DNA from: Euzebya rosea
GTDB taxonomy: Bacteria; Actinomycetota; Nitriliruptoria; Euzebyales; Euzebyaceae
Direction: 5' to 3'
DNA length: 64,000 nucleotides
Assembly (NCBI RefSeq): GCF_003073135.1
Contig: NZ_PGDQ01000006.1
Location: 310,001 to 374,000 of the forward strand
Under the pieces are notes generated by a model. It was given only the letters and a program-made list of their open reading frames with translations. It made no database searches and was not told the DNA's origin. A program made the translations under genes and the position numbers. This document shows positions 1 through 8,744 of this stretch, piece after piece; position 1 is the stretch's first letter; every line of letters begins with the position of its first letter.

Positions 1-444
1 CTCACCGATGGCCAGCAGCGGGATCCACATCGCGTACTCGCTCTTGAGGTCGACCGGGCCGTCGGCGGTGGCGACCTCCTCGGCCACCCGGCGGGCGGTG
101 TCGGCGACGAAGGCGTCGAAGGACTCCACGGCCTTGGGGCTGCGCAGCCGGCGGGCGACGATGCCGCCCTTCTTCTGGTGCTCGCGGCCCTGCCACTGGA
201 GGATCGACGGCCCGTACACCGGCGCGCCCGGTCCCTCCCGCAGGGTGGCGTAGCGCTCCTCGTCGGCCAGTACGCCCTTGACGTCGTCGTAGCGCGAGAG
301 CACCCAGGCGTCCAGCCGCTGGCTGAAGAACAGCGGCGCGTCGTGGCGGCAACGGCGGAACAGGTCGTGGCGGTCGACGGTCGGATCGTCGGCGGCGAAG
401 CGTTCGAAGTCCTCCATCGCGGGTGGGGTGGCGACGCTCGTCAT
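1..444 (-). CDS. Cytochrome P450, N-terminal part (cut by window edge)
   Basis: The 148 visible codons begin at an ATG with a GAGGAG ribosome site 7 bases upstream and run off the left edge. The N-terminal half of a bacterial soluble P450 is recognisable: the beta-1 region ending in AWVLSRYDDVKGVLADEERY (residues 46-65) and the helix C region around GREHQKKGGIVARRL (residues 86-100), where P450s contact heme propionates through a His/Arg pair. The heme Cys loop and the I-helix Thr lie outside the window, so substrate class cannot be judged. It is divergent from a short-chain dehydrogenase, so the two may act in one oxidation pathway. That link is inference. Confidence 0.85.
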   Translation of the reverse strand, partial: MTSVATPPAMEDFERFAADDPTVDRHDLFRRCRHDAPLFFSQRLDAWVLSRYDDVKGVLADEERYATLREGPGAPVYGPSILQWQGREHQKKGGIVARRLRSPKAVESFDAFVADTARRVAEEVATADGPVDLKSEYAMWIPLLAIGE

Positions 445-527
445 GGTTCGGCTCCTCGTGAAGGCGCGGCTGCGTGACCCCCTTTGCGGGGTATTGATGA
501 ACCTAGACCCGAGACGGTGGTAGGTTC

Positions 528-542
528 AACCGAATGTTTGGT
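528..542. promoter_or_regulatory. Possible operator between P450 and SDR
   Basis: The 154-base spacer between the divergent P450 and SDR genes holds an imperfect 15-bp inverted repeat, AACCGAATGTTTGGT (arms ACCGAA and TTTGGT, one mismatch). Such short dyads in divergent spacers are often TetR-type operators, but no regulator gene is adjacent. Sequence-only suggestion. Confidence 0.25.
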
Positions 543-598
543 AAGTGGCGTCGACGTGGCGCTGCTCGACGACATCCATCACCCCGGAGGGCAGACAG

Positions 599-1387
599 AT
601 GACACAACGACTCGCAGGCAAGGTGGCCGTGGTGACCGGCGCCGGATCGGGCATCGGCGCCGCATCCGCTCGACGGTTCGCCGAGGAGGGCGCGAAGGTC
701 GTCCTCGTCGACCTCAACGCCGACGGCATCGAGGCCGAGACCCAGAAGATCCTCGACGCCGGCGGTACGGCCATGGCCATCCCGACCGACGTCACGTCGC
801 TGGAGGCGTGCGACGCGATGGCGGCCGCCGCAGCCGAGGCCTACGGCCCCGTCGACGTGCTGTACGCCAACGCCGGCATCGCCGGGACCGGCAACGTCGT
901 CGACTGCACCCCGGAGATGTGGGACAAGGTCATCGCCGTCATGCTGACCGGCGTCTGGTACTCCCAGCGCGCCATCGCCAAGCAGATGGTGGACAACGGT
1001 GGCGGGTCGATCATCAACCAGGCCAGCATCGGCGGGATCATCGGCGTGAAGGGCATCTTCCCCTACGCCGCCGCCAAGGCCGGCGTCATCGGCATGACCA
1101 AGCAGTCGGCCGTCGAGATGGGGCAGTACGGCATCCGCTTCAACGCCATCGCACCCGGCACCGCACCGACGCCGCTGGTCACCGCCACCTACGAGCAGAA
1201 GGGTGGCTCCGGCGGCGACTACACGTCGGTGGAGGAGGGGTTGGCCAACGCCACCGCCAAGTACCCGATCGGTCGCCTCGGAACGGTCGACGACATCGCC
1301 AACCTGGCGCTGTTCCTCGCCAGCGACGAAGCCGCCTGGATCACCGGGTCGGTCTACATCATCGACGGGGGCATGACCGCCGGCTGA
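599..1387 (+). CDS. Short-chain dehydrogenase/reductase (classical SDR)
   Basis: A 262-residue classical SDR that would oxidise or reduce an alcohol/carbonyl with a nicotinamide cofactor. It has the Rossmann motif TGAGSGIG (13-20), Asp38 at the end of beta-2, which favours NAD over NADP, the NAG motif (91-93), catalytic Ser143, and YAAAK giving Tyr156 and Lys160. The ATG chosen has GGAGG 8 bases upstream; an upstream in-frame ATG at 545 lacks one and adds an unrelated extension. The C-terminal glycine-rich IDGGMTAG is typical of the FabG-like group. Its substrate is unknown. The divergent P450 suggests hydroxylation followed by alcohol oxidation, which is inference. Confidence 0.93.
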   Translation: MTQRLAGKVAVVTGAGSGIGAASARRFAEEGAKVVLVDLNADGIEAETQKILDAGGTAMAIPTDVTSLEACDAMAAAAAEAYGPVDVLYANAGIAGTGNVVDCTPEMWDKVIAVMLTGVWYSQRAIAKQMVDNGGGSIINQASIGGIIGVKGIFPYAAAKAGVIGMTKQSAVEMGQYGIRFNAIAPGTAPTPLVTATYEQKGGSGGDYTSVEEGLANATAKYPIGRLGTVDDIANLALFLASDEAAWITGSVYIIDGGMTAG

Positions 1388-1501
1388 TCGCCGCCCGGCG
1401 CGGTCGGTCCGGGCATCCTCGGTGACCACATCGAGAGGGTTCGTTCCGAGACGATCGGTGAAGGCTCGTGGCACCCAGACCCGCCGATGACAGGGGACCC
1501 C

Positions 1502-2953
1502 GTGACCGACCAGCGCCCGCCCACGACCACCGACGCCGGCATCCCCGTGGCCAGCGACGAGTACTCCCTGACCGTCGGGTCCGACGGTCCCATCCTGCTG
1601 CAGGACCACTACCTGATCGAGCAGATGGCGCAGTTCAACCGGGAACGCATCCCGGAACGGCAGCCGCACGCCAAGGGCTCGGGGGCCTTCGGCCACTTCG
1701 AGGTGACCGGCGACGTGTCGGCCTGGACCAAGGCCGATGTGTTCCAGCCCGGTCGTGCGACCGATGTCGCGGCCCGGTTCTCCACCGTGGCCGGCGAGCG
1801 GGGCAGCCCCGACACGTGGCGTGACCCCCGTGGCTTCGCGCTGAAGTTCTACACCGAGCAGGGCAACTACGACATGGTGGGCAACAACACCCCCGTGTTC
1901 TTCGTCCGCGACCCGATGAAGTTCCAGCACTTCATCCGCTCCCAGAAGCGGCGGGCCGACTCGGGACTTCGCGACCACGACATGCAGTGGGACTTCTGGA
2001 CCCTCTCGCCGGAGTCGTCCCACCAGGTCACGTGGCTGATGGGTGACCGGGGCATCCCCAGGTCCTACCGGCACATGAACGGCTACTCCAGCCACACCTA
2101 CATGTGGGTCAACGAGGCCGGCGAGCGGTTCTGGGTCAAGTACCACTTCCACACCGACCAGGGCATCGAGTTCCTGACCCAGGAGGAGGCGGACACGCTG
2201 GCCGGTCAGGACGCCGACGTGCACCGTCGGGACCTGTTCGACGCCATCGACGGTGGCGAGCACCCGTCGTGGACGATGAAGGTGCAGGTCATGCCGTTCG
2301 AGGAGGGGGCCACTTACCGGTTCAACCCCTTCGACCTGACCAAGGTGTGGCCCCACGGCGACTACCCGCTGCACGAGGTCGGCACGCTGACCCTGACGCG
2401 CAACCCCACCGACTTCCACACCGAGATCGAGCAGGCGGCGTTCGAACCGAACAACCTGGTCCCCGGCATCGGTCCGTCACCGGACAAGATGTTGCTCGCG
2501 CGGTTGTTCTCCTACGCCGATGCGCACCGTCACCGCCTCGGCGTCAACTACAAGCAGATCCCCGTCAACCAGCCGGTGGTGCCCGTCCACAGCTACAGCA
2601 AGGACGGCGCGATGCGGGTGCAGAAGGTCGCCGATCCCGTGTACGCGCCCAACTCCTACGGTGGCCCGGCCGCCGACGGTGAGCGGTACCCGCACACGGA
2701 GGTGTGGTCGGCGAGCGGCGAGTTCGTGCACGCCGCCTACACCCCCCGCGAGGACGACGACGACGTCGTGCAGGCCAACGCCCTGATCAACCAGGTCATG
2801 GACGACGCAGCCCGTGACCGGCTGGTCGCCAACATCGCCGGCCACCTCAGCGACGGCGTCTCGGACAAGGTGCTCGAGCGCGCGTTCGACTACTGGCGGG
2901 CGATCGACAAGACCATCGGCGACCGCGTGGCCGCCGAGGTCAACGACAGCTAG
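1502..2953 (+). CDS. katA: Heme catalase (small-subunit type)
   Basis: Converts hydrogen peroxide to water and oxygen. At about 483 residues it matches clade 3 small-subunit catalases. Counting from an ATG at 1487, the distal His is His61 ([18 protein letters not shown]), the distal Asn is Asn134 ([10 protein letters not shown]), and the proximal heme Tyr lies in [14 protein letters not shown]. The GTG at 1502 has an AGGGGAC ribosome site 5-6 bases upstream, whereas the ATG at 1487 has none clear, so I chose the GTG. The gene ends convergently with the next gene and the stop codons overlap. No OxyR/Fur regulator is adjacent. The symbol reflects the family, not a tested orthology. Confidence 0.93.
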   Translation: MTDQRPPTTTDAGIPVASDEYSLTVGSDGPILLQDHYLIEQMAQFNRERIPERQPHAKGSGAFGHFEVTGDVSAWTKADVFQPGRATDVAARFSTVAGERGSPDTWRDPRGFALKFYTEQGNYDMVGNNTPVFFVRDPMKFQHFIRSQKRRADSGLRDHDMQWDFWTLSPESSHQVTWLMGDRGIPRSYRHMNGYSSHTYMWVNEAGERFWVKYHFHTDQGIEFLTQEEADTLAGQDADVHRRDLFDAIDGGEHPSWTMKVQVMPFEEGATYRFNPFDLTKVWPHGDYPLHEVGTLTLTRNPTDFHTEIEQAAFEPNNLVPGIGPSPDKMLLARLFSYADAHRHRLGVNYKQIPVNQPVVPVHSYSKDGAMRVQKVADPVYAPNSYGGPAADGERYPHTEVWSASGEFVHAAYTPREDDDDVVQANALINQVMDDAARDRLVANIAGHLSDGVSDKVLERAFDYWRAIDKTIGDRVAAEVNDS

Positions 2954-3519
2954 TCACCGGGGCCTCGACGCGGACCGACGACGCGGTACCGGGCGACGAC
3001 GAACGCCCGGTTCCGGTCGAGCTCGATCAGCTCGAGGTCGAAGGGCTGGGGGAGAAGGGGGCGGCCCGAGCCGAGGGTGACCGGCGCGATCGCCAGCGAG
3101 ATCTCGTCGAGCAGCCCGAGACGGGCGAAGTCCGCGGCCAGGCCACCACCCCCGACCACCCAGACGTCCTTGTCCCCTGCGGCCTCGACCATCTGGGCGT
3201 GGACGGCGCGCACGGCCGCGTCGTCGTCGGCCGCCGCGAACCGGATGTCGGCGCCGTCGGGGACGTCGAAGTCCCGGTGGGTCAGCACCCACGTCGGCTG
3301 CTCGTAGGGCCAGTCGTCCTCCCCCTCCGCCATGTGGGTCATCACCCACTCGTAGGTGGTCGCGCCCATGACGAGGGAGCCGACGGTCGCCATGAAGTCC
3401 GCGACGTTCCCGGGGCCCTCCTCGTCGATGTCCTGCACGAACAGCCAGTCGAGGCTGTCGTGGTCGTCGGCCAGGTAGCCGTCCAGCGTGGTGGCGGTGA
3501 AGTAGGTGGTGCGGGTCAA
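2950..3519 (-). CDS. Dihydrofolate reductase-fold protein (RibD C-terminal family)
   Basis: A small reductase of the RibD C-terminal/DHFR fold, about 189 residues. Landmarks are the N-terminal [11 protein letters not shown], the dinucleotide-loop segment [12 protein letters not shown], the glycine-rich [20 protein letters not shown], and a C-terminal ARYRV strand. Members of this family are mostly uncharacterised NADPH-dependent reductases, and a true folate or riboflavin role is not implied. The start is uncertain: TTG at 3519 has GAGGGA 4 bases upstream, while ATG at 3549 adds ten residues without a good ribosome site. It converges on and slightly overlaps the catalase end. Confidence 0.82.
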   Translation of the reverse strand: MTRTTYFTATTLDGYLADDHDSLDWLFVQDIDEEGPGNVADFMATVGSLVMGATTYEWVMTHMAEGEDDWPYEQPTWVLTHRDFDVPDGADIRFAAADDDAAVRAVHAQMVEAAGDKDVWVVGGGGLAADFARLGLLDEISLAIAPVTLGSGRPLLPQPFDLELIELDRNRAFVVARYRVVGPRRGPGD

Positions 3520-3642
3520 CGGTCCCTCCCCGGGGTTGTGCGTGGGCATGGCGTGCGGCGTGGTTCGCCTCGCATGATCAAACACCCCGGGTGTGACATC
3601 CGCGTCCGACCGCCCGTCGTCGGACCCACCGGCTTACCCGGG

Positions 3643-5154
3643 TCAGCCGGTCGCCGCGCCCTCCAGCACCGCCGCGGGCTCGGCCTCGGCACGCGAGAAC
3701 CGCAGCCCCTCGCTGGTCACCGGGCCGTCGCGCAGGACCTCGACGTCGACCTTGTAGTCCGAGGCGACCTGCCACTCCTTGCCCTCGCCTGCGCGTGGCA
3801 GCAGGTGCATCGACCGCTTGACGTACCCGGCCTGGAAGTCCAGCAGCGGGGTCAGCGCCATGTCCTGGCCCTCGGGCAGCTCGGGGCAGGCGATGGTGTC
3901 TCCGCGGCGGTCCATGTGGGACAGGATCCGCATCAGGTGGTCGCACACCAGGTCGACCTTCAGCGTCCACGACGAGTTCGTGTAGCCGATCGCGAACGCC
4001 ATGTTCGGGACGCCCGACAGCATCATCCCGCGGAACGCCACCTGCTGTGAGACGTCGATCGGCGTCCCGTCGACGGTCAGCTCGATGCCGCCGAAGACCT
4101 CCAGCTGCAGGCCGGTGGCGGTGACGATGATGTCGGCCGGCAGCTCCTCCCCCGACTTCAGGCGGATGCCGTCGGTGGTGAACGTGTCGATGTGGTCGGT
4201 GACGACCGACGCCGTCCCCTTGCGGATGGCCTTGAACAGGTCGCCGTCGGGGACGGCGCACAGCCGCTGGTCCCAGGGGTCGTACTCGGGGTTGAAGTGG
4301 GTGTCGACGTCGAAGTCGTCGGGCAGCAGCGCGGCGTTGATCCGACGGATGACCCAGCGGGCCATGCCGGGCTGGGCCCGGCAGAACCGGTAGACCAGCC
4401 GCTGCTGGGCGATGTTGCGTCGCCGGGTCAGGTCGTAGGCCAGCCGGTCGGGCAGCACCCGCGTCATGACGTTGGCGATCGGGTCCTGCTTGGGGACCGG
4501 CATCACGTAGGACGGCGAGCGCTGCAGCATCGTCACGTGCTCGGCGTCGTCGGCCATCGAGGGCACCAGCGTCACCGCCGTCGCACCGCTGCCGATCACG
4601 ACGACCCGCTTGCCCGCGTAGTCGAGGTCCTCCGGCCACTCCTGGGGGTGGACGATGGTGCCTGCGAAGTCCTCCTCGCCGGGGAAGTCCGGTCGGTACC
4701 CCCTGTCGTAGCGGTAGTAGCCGGCGGCGCTGAACAGCCACCCGGCGGTCATCGTCGTCGTCTCGCCGGTGGCGGTGTCCTCGACGGTGACCGTCCAGCG
4801 GGCGTCGGTGGAGTCCCACTCGGCGGCCAGGACCTTGCGGCCGTAGCGGATGTGCTGGTCGATGCCGGCGTCGGCGGCGGTCTCGCGGAGGTAGGCCAGG
4901 ATCGCATCGGCGTCGGCGATGGCGTCCTCGCTGGTCCATGGCTTGAAGGCGTAGCCGAAGGTGTGCAGGTCGGAGTCCGACCGGATGCCCGGGTAGCGGA
5001 ACAGGTCCCACGTGCCGCCCGACGCGTCGCGCATCTCGAGGATGGCGTAGGTCCGCTCGGGGTGGCGGTCCTGCAGGTACCAGGCGGTGCCGATGCCGGA
5101 GATGCCGGCACCCACGATCAGGACGTCGACGTGGTCGGCTGGGGCGGGTGACAT
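3643..5154 (-). CDS. Flavin monooxygenase, Baeyer-Villiger type
   Basis: A 503-residue FAD/NADPH monooxygenase. It shows an N-terminal FAD Rossmann motif (VGAGISGIG), the Baeyer-Villiger fingerprint FAGTIVHPQEWP matching F-x-G-x3-H-x3-W-P, and a second Rossmann motif for NADPH (VIGSGATAVT). Enzymes of this family insert oxygen next to a ketone or oxidise heteroatoms; EthA and CzcO-like proteins are relatives. The ATG chosen has GGAGG 5 bases upstream. A much longer open frame upstream is an artefact of high GC. It is divergent from a PucR-type regulator, which probably controls it. The substrate is unknown. Confidence 0.92.
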   Translation of the reverse strand: MSPAPADHVDVLIVGAGISGIGTAWYLQDRHPERTYAILEMRDASGGTWDLFRYPGIRSDSDLHTFGYAFKPWTSEDAIADADAILAYLRETAADAGIDQHIRYGRKVLAAEWDSTDARWTVTVEDTATGETTTMTAGWLFSAAGYYRYDRGYRPDFPGEEDFAGTIVHPQEWPEDLDYAGKRVVVIGSGATAVTLVPSMADDAEHVTMLQRSPSYVMPVPKQDPIANVMTRVLPDRLAYDLTRRRNIAQQRLVYRFCRAQPGMARWVIRRINAALLPDDFDVDTHFNPEYDPWDQRLCAVPDGDLFKAIRKGTASVVTDHIDTFTTDGIRLKSGEELPADIIVTATGLQLEVFGGIELTVDGTPIDVSQQVAFRGMMLSGVPNMAFAIGYTNSSWTLKVDLVCDHLMRILSHMDRRGDTIACPELPEGQDMALTPLLDFQAGYVKRSMHLLPRAGEGKEWQVASDYKVDVEVLRDGPVTSEGLRFSRAEAEPAAVLEGAATG

Positions 5155-5284
5155 GGGACCTCCGGGTGATGATCGGCGCATCGTTGCCTCCACTCTCGGG
5201 GAATCGCCCACCGCCAGCCATGTACGATCTGCACAGTTCTGATCGGTTGGGGTGGACGTATTTCCGTCGTGGAGGTGTGGTCGG

Positions 5285-6484
5285 GTGTACGAGAACGAGC
5301 CGTGGCCCGAGCTGTCGGCCGAGGCGGCGGGGCTGCTGCGGCAGGCGTGCCAGGTGATGCTGGCCGCCCCCGACGCGCTGGTCGAGCTGGTCGACGGCGC
5401 CGTGGAGTCCGCCGCCGGTCCGGAGCTGACCGCCGACCCGTCGTTGATGGAGCTGGTCCGTGAGTCCAACCGCTCCAACCTGCTGCACTGGGCCCGCGCC
5501 AACCTCGACCGGCCGGGTGAGCGGGTGCCCGCCAACGTCGGCCCGGTCACCCTCGACATCGCGCGGGACGTGGTTCGTCGTGGGCTGGACGAGGCCGGCC
5601 TGCAGACCTACCAAGAGGGCCAGGCCGTCGCGTGGCGCTACTTCATGCAGATGGCCTTCGCGCTGACCGACGACCTCGGCGTCCTGCACGAGCTGCTGGA
5701 CGTGGGCAGCCGGTCGATCTTCGCATTCGTCGACGACACCGTGAAGGGCATCCAGCGTCAGGTCGAGCAGGAGCGGCGTGACCTCGTCAGCGGTGCCGGC
5801 CCCCAGCGGCTGGCGGCGGTCCGCCTGCTGCTGGAGGGCGCGCCGATCAGCGCTACCGACGCCGAGCGGCGGCTGCGCTACGACCTGGCGGGCCCGCACA
5901 CGGCGGCCATCGTCTGGTCGACCGAACCGACGGCGGGGCTCGAACGGGTGGTCACGTCGGTGGCCCGTGCGGCCGGTGTCGTGGGGCCGCTGGTGGTGGA
6001 GTCGACGGTGCGGTCGATCTGGGCCTGGTTCCCGGTGGCGGCCGATCGGCTGGAGGGGGCGTGGGACCTGCCGGCCACGGTTCGGGCCGCGGTCGGGGTG
6101 ACCCGTGAGGGGGTCGAGGGCTTCCGCCAGAGCCACCTGGACGCCGTGGCCACCCGCGAGCTGATGGGTCCGGACGACCAGCTCGTGGCGTTCGAGCAGG
6201 TGCAGGCGGCCGCGCTGGCCGGCGTCGACGGTGACCGGGCGGGGGACTTCGTCGCCCGGGTGCTGGGGTCGCTGGCGGAGGCGCCGGAGGAGCTGCGCCG
6301 GACCGTGCGGACGTGGCTGGCCCAGGACTGCAACGTCGCCGCGACCGCCCGCGCCCTCCACGTCCACCGCAACACCGCGGTCAACCGCCTGGACCAGGCC
6401 TCGGCGATGGTGCCCGGCGGACTGTCCGGCCGAGCCGTCGACATCGGCCTGGCCCTCGAGCTCCTCCGCTGGCCAGCGGGCTAG
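5285..6484 (+). CDS. PucR-family transcriptional regulator
   Basis: A 399-residue regulator whose C-terminus carries the PucR/CdaR-type helix-turn-helix: LAQDCNVAATARALHVHRNT followed by AVNRLDQA. The N-terminal 250 residues are helical with a GGDEF-like regulatory middle region and no recognisable ligand domain. The GTG start has GGAGGT 8 bases upstream. The gene is divergent from the Baeyer-Villiger-type monooxygenase with a 130-base spacer, the usual layout for a local regulator and its target. Family members often activate catabolic genes in response to a substrate. The ligand here is unknown. Confidence 0.88.
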   Translation: MYENEPWPELSAEAAGLLRQACQVMLAAPDALVELVDGAVESAAGPELTADPSLMELVRESNRSNLLHWARANLDRPGERVPANVGPVTLDIARDVVRRGLDEAGLQTYQEGQAVAWRYFMQMAFALTDDLGVLHELLDVGSRSIFAFVDDTVKGIQRQVEQERRDLVSGAGPQRLAAVRLLLEGAPISATDAERRLRYDLAGPHTAAIVWSTEPTAGLERVVTSVARAAGVVGPLVVESTVRSIWAWFPVAADRLEGAWDLPATVRAAVGVTREGVEGFRQSHLDAVATRELMGPDDQLVAFEQVQAAALAGVDGDRAGDFVARVLGSLAEAPEELRRTVRTWLAQDCNVAATARALHVHRNTAVNRLDQASAMVPGGLSGRAVDIGLALELLRWPAG

Positions 6485-6922
6485 GACCGGCGGCCCGACT
6501 CCCGTCGCGGTGGCCGTCTCGACGACGCGGCAGGCCGCCGCGTGTGCGATGGCCCGCGCCCTTGGTCGGGCATGCCGAACATGGCGGCCGTCTCGACGAC
6601 GCAGCGGGCCGCCTGGACGACGCGGCAGGCCACCGCGTGTGCGATGGCCCGCGCCCTCGGTCGGGCATGCCCCACGGGGTCGGGGCGTGTGTGGGACGAG
6701 CGCCTGTGGAGGGTGGGGATCGCACACGACGTGGGTGGGCGTGTGGGATGCACGCCCGAGGAGGTGGGGGAACGCACACGCTGGGGGTGGGTGGCCGGTC
6801 GGCGGCCGTAGCGGGCGGCCGCGACAAGCGGCCGGAGTGCATGGCCGGGTCAGCTGAACAAGTGGGGCGGGCCGGGGCCGAGCCGGCCGGGTCAGGCGGT
6901 CGGTCAGCGGGGTGGTGGGTCC
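6485..6922. repeat. Repeat-rich spacer between convergent genes
   Basis: This 438-base gap between two convergent gene ends holds no convincing gene. Two 56-nt direct repeats lie at 6521-6576 and 6616-6671, differing at only two bases; each contains CGTGTGCGATGGCCCGCGCC. After them, two looser units at about 6685-6738 and 6739-6792 each start GCGTGTG and end CGCACACG, so the unit ends are inverted relative to each other. ATCGCACACG at 6719-6728 is the exact reverse complement of CGTGTGCGAT inside the 56-nt repeats. The RNA could fold into alternative hairpins and act as a bidirectional terminator. That role is inference. Confidence 0.6.
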
Positions 6923-7720
6923 TCAGATGTCGAGGACGAGGGGGCGGTGGTCGCTGACCTCGGGCTCGGCCAGGATCTCGAACGCCTCCACCGCCGCGGG
7001 GTCGGAGACCAGCAGGTAGTCGGCGTGGCGGACGGGCTTTGGGTAGGCCGACGTGCGGGTGTCGGCCGTGCCGACGAGGTCGGTCAGCCCGGCCCGGCCG
7101 AGGATCTCGAACGTGACGCTGTCGGGCAGGACGTTGAGGTCGCCGCAGACCACCAGCAGGTCGCCGGGCTGGGCGGCCTGCTGGACCAGCTCCGCCAGCT
7201 GCTCGGCCTGGGCCACCCGCGCCGGGGTGTCGCCCTTGCCCGCCGGATCCCGCAGCCCATGGGTGTGGGCGACCACGACGAAACGGCCGGTAGCGCGGTC
7301 GAGGACCCGCACGGCCTGCGCGAGCCTGGGCCGGCCACCGGTGGGCCAGTCGTCGTGGTCGGTGTGGCTGACGTGGACGAACGCGGTGTGCTGGCCGACG
7401 AGCGTGACGTCCTTCCGCACGAACGTCGAGATGCCGAAGTCCTGCCGGTACCGACCCTCCCCCCGGTCGTCGCTGATCGGACCGCTGTCGGAGGTCAGGA
7501 ACGTCCCCTGATGGTGGGGAAGCAGGGCCGCGACGTCGTCGAACAGGTTGGCCCGCTGCGGGAGCGACCGGTCGGCGTCGACGAACCGCGTCCACCCCTC
7601 CACCCCGGGGGTCATCGTCATCTCCTGCAGGCACACCACGTCGGCGTCGACGGTGGGCAACCACGACTCCAACGCGTCGTACATGGCCCCACCCCACGCG
7701 TTGAGCGAGACGATCCGCAT
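6923..7720 (-). CDS. Endonuclease/exonuclease/phosphatase-family hydrolase
   Basis: A 265-residue protein of the metal-dependent EEP fold (DNase I, exonuclease III, sphingomyelinase and inositol phosphatase relatives). Visible motifs are the N-terminal SLNAWGG, the metal-binding Glu in CLQEM, the HTHG segment, GDLNVLPDS, and the C-terminal catalytic SDHRPLV. There is no signal peptide, so it is probably cytoplasmic. The start is the ATG of MRIVSLNAWGG; six further upstream codons are possible but add nothing conserved. Whether it cuts nucleic acid or a phosphoester metabolite cannot be told. It is convergent with the PucR gene across a repeat-rich spacer. Confidence 0.87.
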   Translation of the reverse strand: MRIVSLNAWGGAMYDALESWLPTVDADVVCLQEMTMTPGVEGWTRFVDADRSLPQRANLFDDVAALLPHHQGTFLTSDSGPISDDRGEGRYRQDFGISTFVRKDVTLVGQHTAFVHVSHTDHDDWPTGGRPRLAQAVRVLDRATGRFVVVAHTHGLRDPAGKGDTPARVAQAEQLAELVQQAAQPGDLLVVCGDLNVLPDSVTFEILGRAGLTDLVGTADTRTSAYPKPVRHADYLLVSDPAAVEAFEILAEPEVSDHRPLVLDI

Positions 7721-7744
7721 GCCGAGCACCCTAACCACCCCCGG

Positions 7745-8206
7745 ATGGATTCGCCTCCTGAACGGGCCCCAGCTGGGCGGCGCGGAGTCGAAGCCATCCG
7801 CTCGGCCCCACGGATCCAGCCTTCAGCGTCGGCCGGTCCGGCGATTCCAGCCGCCGGTGGAGTCGATTCCATCCGCCCGGGCGACGCAGCCATCCGCCCG
7901 GGCGTCTGGACCTGGGCCGAGGGGGAGGGGACGACCGACCCGGCGGAGGGGTGCGCGGCGGTGCGTGCGACCGACGGGCTGCTCGAGCAGCTCCCCTGCG
8001 CCGACGCCGAGGCCCTGCCCGAGCTGTGCCGCAGCATCGCGGGAACGCTGACGGTGGTGCCGAGCTGTGGGCCCGACACCACCATCGACGTGCCGCGCAA
8101 CGGCTACGAGGCGCAGCGCGCCGCCGAGCTGCTGCATGCCGTGGGGGAGGGTCGGGCGGCCGTGTCACTGCAGCTCGTGGCTGGCCGCTGGGTCCCGACA
8201 ACTTGA
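7745..8206 (+). CDS. Hypothetical protein, weakly supported
   Basis: An open frame of about 153 codons fills the space between the divergent EEP gene and the end of the copper operon. Only the last 80 residues look protein-like, with alternating hydrophobic segments and two Cys (LPCADAEALPELCRSI, then VPSCGPDTTIDV). The first 70 residues are encoded by a DNA stretch with repeated ATCCGCCCGGGCG and GATTCCAGCC motifs and may be non-coding. A GTG at 7961 preceded by GGAGGGG could be the true start, giving about 81 residues. I recognise no family. Confidence 0.35.
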   Translation: MDSPPERAPAGRRGVEAIRSAPRIQPSASAGPAIPAAGGVDSIRPGDAAIRPGVWTWAEGEGTTDPAEGCAAVRATDGLLEQLPCADAEALPELCRSIAGTLTVVPSCGPDTTIDVPRNGYEAQRAAELLHAVGEGRAAVSLQLVAGRWVPTT

Positions 8207-8249
8207 CCCGACCGGGCGCGACCACGACGGCCGCGCCCGCCCCAGGCGG

Positions 8250-8744
8250 TCAGCCGGAGGCGACCTGCATGACCATCCCCGCCTCGTAGTGGCCGGGCTG
8301 GTGGCACCCGATCAGCAGCTCGCCGGACGCGGTCCCGGTCACCAGCAGCTCGCCGGTCTCGCCGGGGTCCACCGTGACCGCGTCACCGGCGTCGTCGCCG
8401 TCCGTTCCGTGGCCGCCGTGGCCGCCATGCCCGCCCCCCGCCTCGGCCATCTCGGCGCCGTGGGCGTCCTGCGCCGCGGCGTCCCCCACGAAGGCATCGT
8501 GGGGCAGCTCGCCGTCGTTGGTGAAGCGCACGCGCACGGTCTCGCCGTCGGCCACCGTGATGCTCGCGGGGGAGAACGCCAGGTCGGTCATCGTGACCTC
8601 GACCGTGCGCCCGGGCGCCGCCGTGGCCCCGCTGTCGGACGCGGGATCGGACCCCGCGTCCGGAGCCGCGCAGGCCATGGCCGTGATCGCAACCAGGGCA
8701 AGGGTCAGGGGCCAGCGGCGTCGTGTCGTCGTCATCGTGTTCAC
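8250..8744 (-). CDS. Cupredoxin-domain copper lipoprotein
   Basis: A 164-residue exported protein. A signal peptide ends in the lipobox-like AMACA, so it is probably a lipoprotein. The cupredoxin fold has type 1 copper ligands in the usual order: His in ELPHDAF, then Cys-His-Met in GCHQPGHYEAGM. A His/Gly-rich insertion (GGGHGGHGGHG) may bind extra metal. It follows the copper P-type ATPase with a GTGA start/stop overlap, so it is the third gene of a coupled copper operon and likely binds or oxidises copper outside the membrane. A second start at 8735 (MTTTRRR) is also plausible. Confidence 0.88.
   Translation of the reverse strand: MNTMTTTRRRWPLTLALVAITAMACAAPDAGSDPASDSGATAAPGRTVEVTMTDLAFSPASITVADGETVRVRFTNDGELPHDAFVGDAAAQDAHGAEMAEAGGGHGGHGGHGTDGDDAGDAVTVDPGETGELLVTGTASGELLIGCHQPGHYEAGMVMQVASG

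Noticed and set aside
3578-6727. A 1,049-codon minus-strand open frame across the monooxygenase and PucR genes
   Set aside because: It is Arg/Pro-rich and out of frame with the recognised monooxygenase, so it is a high-GC shadow.
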